Source: Flavobacterium sp. ACN6 (GTDB lineage Bacteria > Bacteroidota > Bacteroidia > Flavobacteriales > Flavobacteriaceae). Taken from it: a stretch of 64,000 nucleotides of DNA. The notes beneath the pieces are model-generated. The model was given only the letters and a program-made list of their open reading frames with translations. It was not told the DNA's origin and did no database searches. Below are positions 62,536 to 64,000 of the stretch, one piece after another. The translations under genes and the position numbers were made by a program. The stretch is from the NCBI RefSeq assembly GCF_002304005.1, contig NZ_MRCQ01000001.1:372001-436000 (forward strand). Direction: 5' to 3'. Position 1 is the first letter of the stretch; every line of letters starts with the position of its first letter.

Positions 62536-64000
62536 ATGATAGAGTTATTTATCAAAAGAAAAATATTGTCATTAATCATCTCGGTTATGATAGTTCTTTT
62601 GGGATTACTGGCTTTGTTCCAGCTTCCCATTACCCAATTTCCAGATATTGTACCGCCCTCGGTAACCGTAACGGCCAAATATACAGGAGCCAATGCAGAG
62701 GTTTCTGCCAATGCCGTCGCGCTTCCGTTAGAAAGGGCCATAAATGGTGTTCCGGGAATGACGTATATGTCGACCGTAACTTCTAATGATGGTTTAACGT
62801 TAATTCAGGTTTTCTTCGAAGTCGGAACCGATCCCGATTTAGCGGCTGTAAACGTGCAGAACCGTGTAACCACAATATTGGATGAACTTCCTGAAGAGGT
62901 AATTCGAGCCGGAGTTACCACCGAAAAAGAGGTGAACAGTATGTTGATGTACTTAAACATTACGAGTACAGACAAAACTCAGGATGAACAGTTTATCTTC
63001 AACTTTACAGATATTAATATCCTTCAGGAATTAAAACGTATTGATGGTGTTGGTCGTGCCGAAATTATGGGACAGAGAGAATATTCGATGCGTGTCTGGC
63101 TGGATCCGCAAAAGATGCTTTCCTATAATATTTCGGCAAATGAAGTGATCAATTCCCTTCAAAAACAAAACATTTCTGCTGCACCAGGTAAAGTGGGCGA
63201 AGGATCAGGACAGCTTGATAATCAGTTACAATACGTAATTAAGTACGGAGGAAAATTCTTCGAACCAAAACAATATGAAGAAATCCCTTTAAGAGCCAAC
63301 TCTGACGGAACGATATTGAGATTAAAAGATATTTCTGTAATCGAATTTGGTTCGATGAGTTACGGAATGGTTTCAAAAACCGACGGAAAGCCTTCAGCAT
63401 CAATCATGTTGAAACAACGTCCGGGTTCTAACGCTTCTGAAGTTATTGCGAGCGTAAAAGAAAAAATGGCAGAATTAAAAGGATCTTCTTTTCCTCCGGG
63501 AATGGAATTTAATATTGCGTATGACGTTTCCCGTTTTCTTGACGCTTCTATTCATGAAGTTTTGAGAACATTAATTGAAGCCTTTCTTTTAGTAGCATTT
63601 GTAGTTTTTATTTTCCTGCAAGATTGGAGATCAACTTTAATTCCAGTATTGGCAGTACCTGTCGCGCTTATTGGTTCATTTACCTTCATGTCGATGATGG
63701 GATTCTCGATCAACTTATTAACGCTTTTTGCATTGGTTCTTTCCATCGGAATTGTGGTAGATAACGCCATTGTTGTCGTCGAAGCCGTTCACGTTAAAAT
63801 CTCCGAAGAACATATGGCGCCTCTCGAAGCGACCATAAGCGCTATGAAAGAAATCACGGGCGCCGTAATTGCAATTACAATTGTAATGGCTGCGGTATTT
63901 ATTCCAGTTGCATTTTTGAGCGGTCCGGTCGGGGTTTTCTACAGGCAGTTCTCCCTGACAATGGCGATTAGTATTGTTATTTCGGGAATCAACGCCCTTA
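62536..64000 (+). CDS. RND (HAE1/AcrB-type) efflux pump, N-terminal part (cut by window edge)
   Basis: From ATG 62536 the frame is open to the window end (488 codons). MIELFIKRKILSLIISVMIVLLG is TM1 and QLPITQFPDIVPPSVTVTA the start of the porter domain. TM2-TM6 begin near residue 345, with VLSIGIVVDNAIVVVEAVH as TM4. In AcrB the proton relay uses Asp407-Asp408; here Asp409 is kept but the next residue is Asn410. AFLSGPVGVFYRQFSLTMA is the usual junction after TM6. It follows the adaptor by 50 nt and is surely co-transcribed. Missing C-terminal half prevents further checks. Confidence 0.93.
   Translation, partial: MIELFIKRKILSLIISVMIVLLGLLALFQLPITQFPDIVPPSVTVTAKYTGANAEVSANAVALPLERAINGVPGMTYMSTVTSNDGLTLIQVFFEVGTDPDLAAVNVQNRVTTILDELPEEVIRAGVTTEKEVNSMLMYLNITSTDKTQDEQFIFNFTDINILQELKRIDGVGRAEIMGQREYSMRVWLDPQKMLSYNISANEVINSLQKQNISAAPGKVGEGSGQLDNQLQYVIKYGGKFFEPKQYEEIPLRANSDGTILRLKDISVIEFGSMSYGMVSKTDGKPSASIMLKQRPGSNASEVIASVKEKMAELKGSSFPPGMEFNIAYDVSRFLDASIHEVLRTLIEAFLLVAFVVFIFLQDWRSTLIPVLAVPVALIGSFTFMSMMGFSINLLTLFALVLSIGIVVDNAIVVVEAVHVKISEEHMAPLEATISAMKEITGAVIAITIVMAAVFIPVAFLSGPVGVFYRQFSLTMAISIVISGINAL

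Overview
The window looks like a chromosome segment of a Flavobacterium or close relative (Bacteroidota). The evidence is low GC, SusC/SusD pairs, lipoproteins with Bacteroidota-style lipoboxes, an ECF sigma/FecR pair, no Shine-Dalgarno signals, and many promoters of the form TTG-N19..23-TAnnTTTG. I see no tRNA, rRNA, CRISPR array, prophage or insertion sequence.

Layout. 1-13.5 kb is a glycan-use region: the start of a LacI-type regulator, a GH3 glycosidase with a LacI-like operator upstream, two secreted proteins of unknown function, a YheT-like hydrolase, a GH125 mannosidase, and a SusD/SusC pair with a promoter about 290 nt upstream. 13.6-18.3 kb holds DUF763, small secreted proteins (one with a possible Cys-His-Asn triad) and a FAD monooxygenase with an N-terminal zinc-knuckle segment. 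18.3-20.8 kb is a BlaI/BlaR1-type pair whose sensor carries a repeat domain, with three operator dyads exactly 20 bp apart. 20.9-27.0 kb is the most interesting part, a probable copper-acquisition locus. It has a MauG/MbnH-like diheme protein, MbnP, a TonB receptor carrying the OprC-type CxxxM and HxM copper motifs, a lipoprotein with two FixH/YtkA-like modules, and two paralogous small proteins with cysteines at identical positions (39, 49, 53).

27.1-31 kb has a small orphan gene and a multi-PAS histidine kinase with a receiver-only partner. 31.3-46 kb is a sigma/FecR-controlled SusCD system followed by a thioredoxin-like lipid-or-periplasmic protein, an S9 peptidase and an M16 peptidase, which suggests peptide rather than glycan use. 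46-49 kb has an AraC regulator, an orphan gene and a FabH. 49.6-53.6 kb is a compact kaiC-kaiB-kaiB-kinase-receiver operon in a presumably non-photosynthetic bacterium. After a cation/proton antiporter comes about 1 kb of dispersed repeats, then the oxidative pentose phosphate operon gnd-zwf-pgl, small genes, and an RND efflux adaptor with the first 488 codons of its pump.

Intergenic regions carry many palindromic or dispersed repeats, including a nested 33-bp palindrome present twice, an element that seems to be split by other repeats, and a 79-bp tandem duplication. Several start codons were moved using promoters, operon spacing or signal peptides (16801, 25332, 31990, 33223, 55914).
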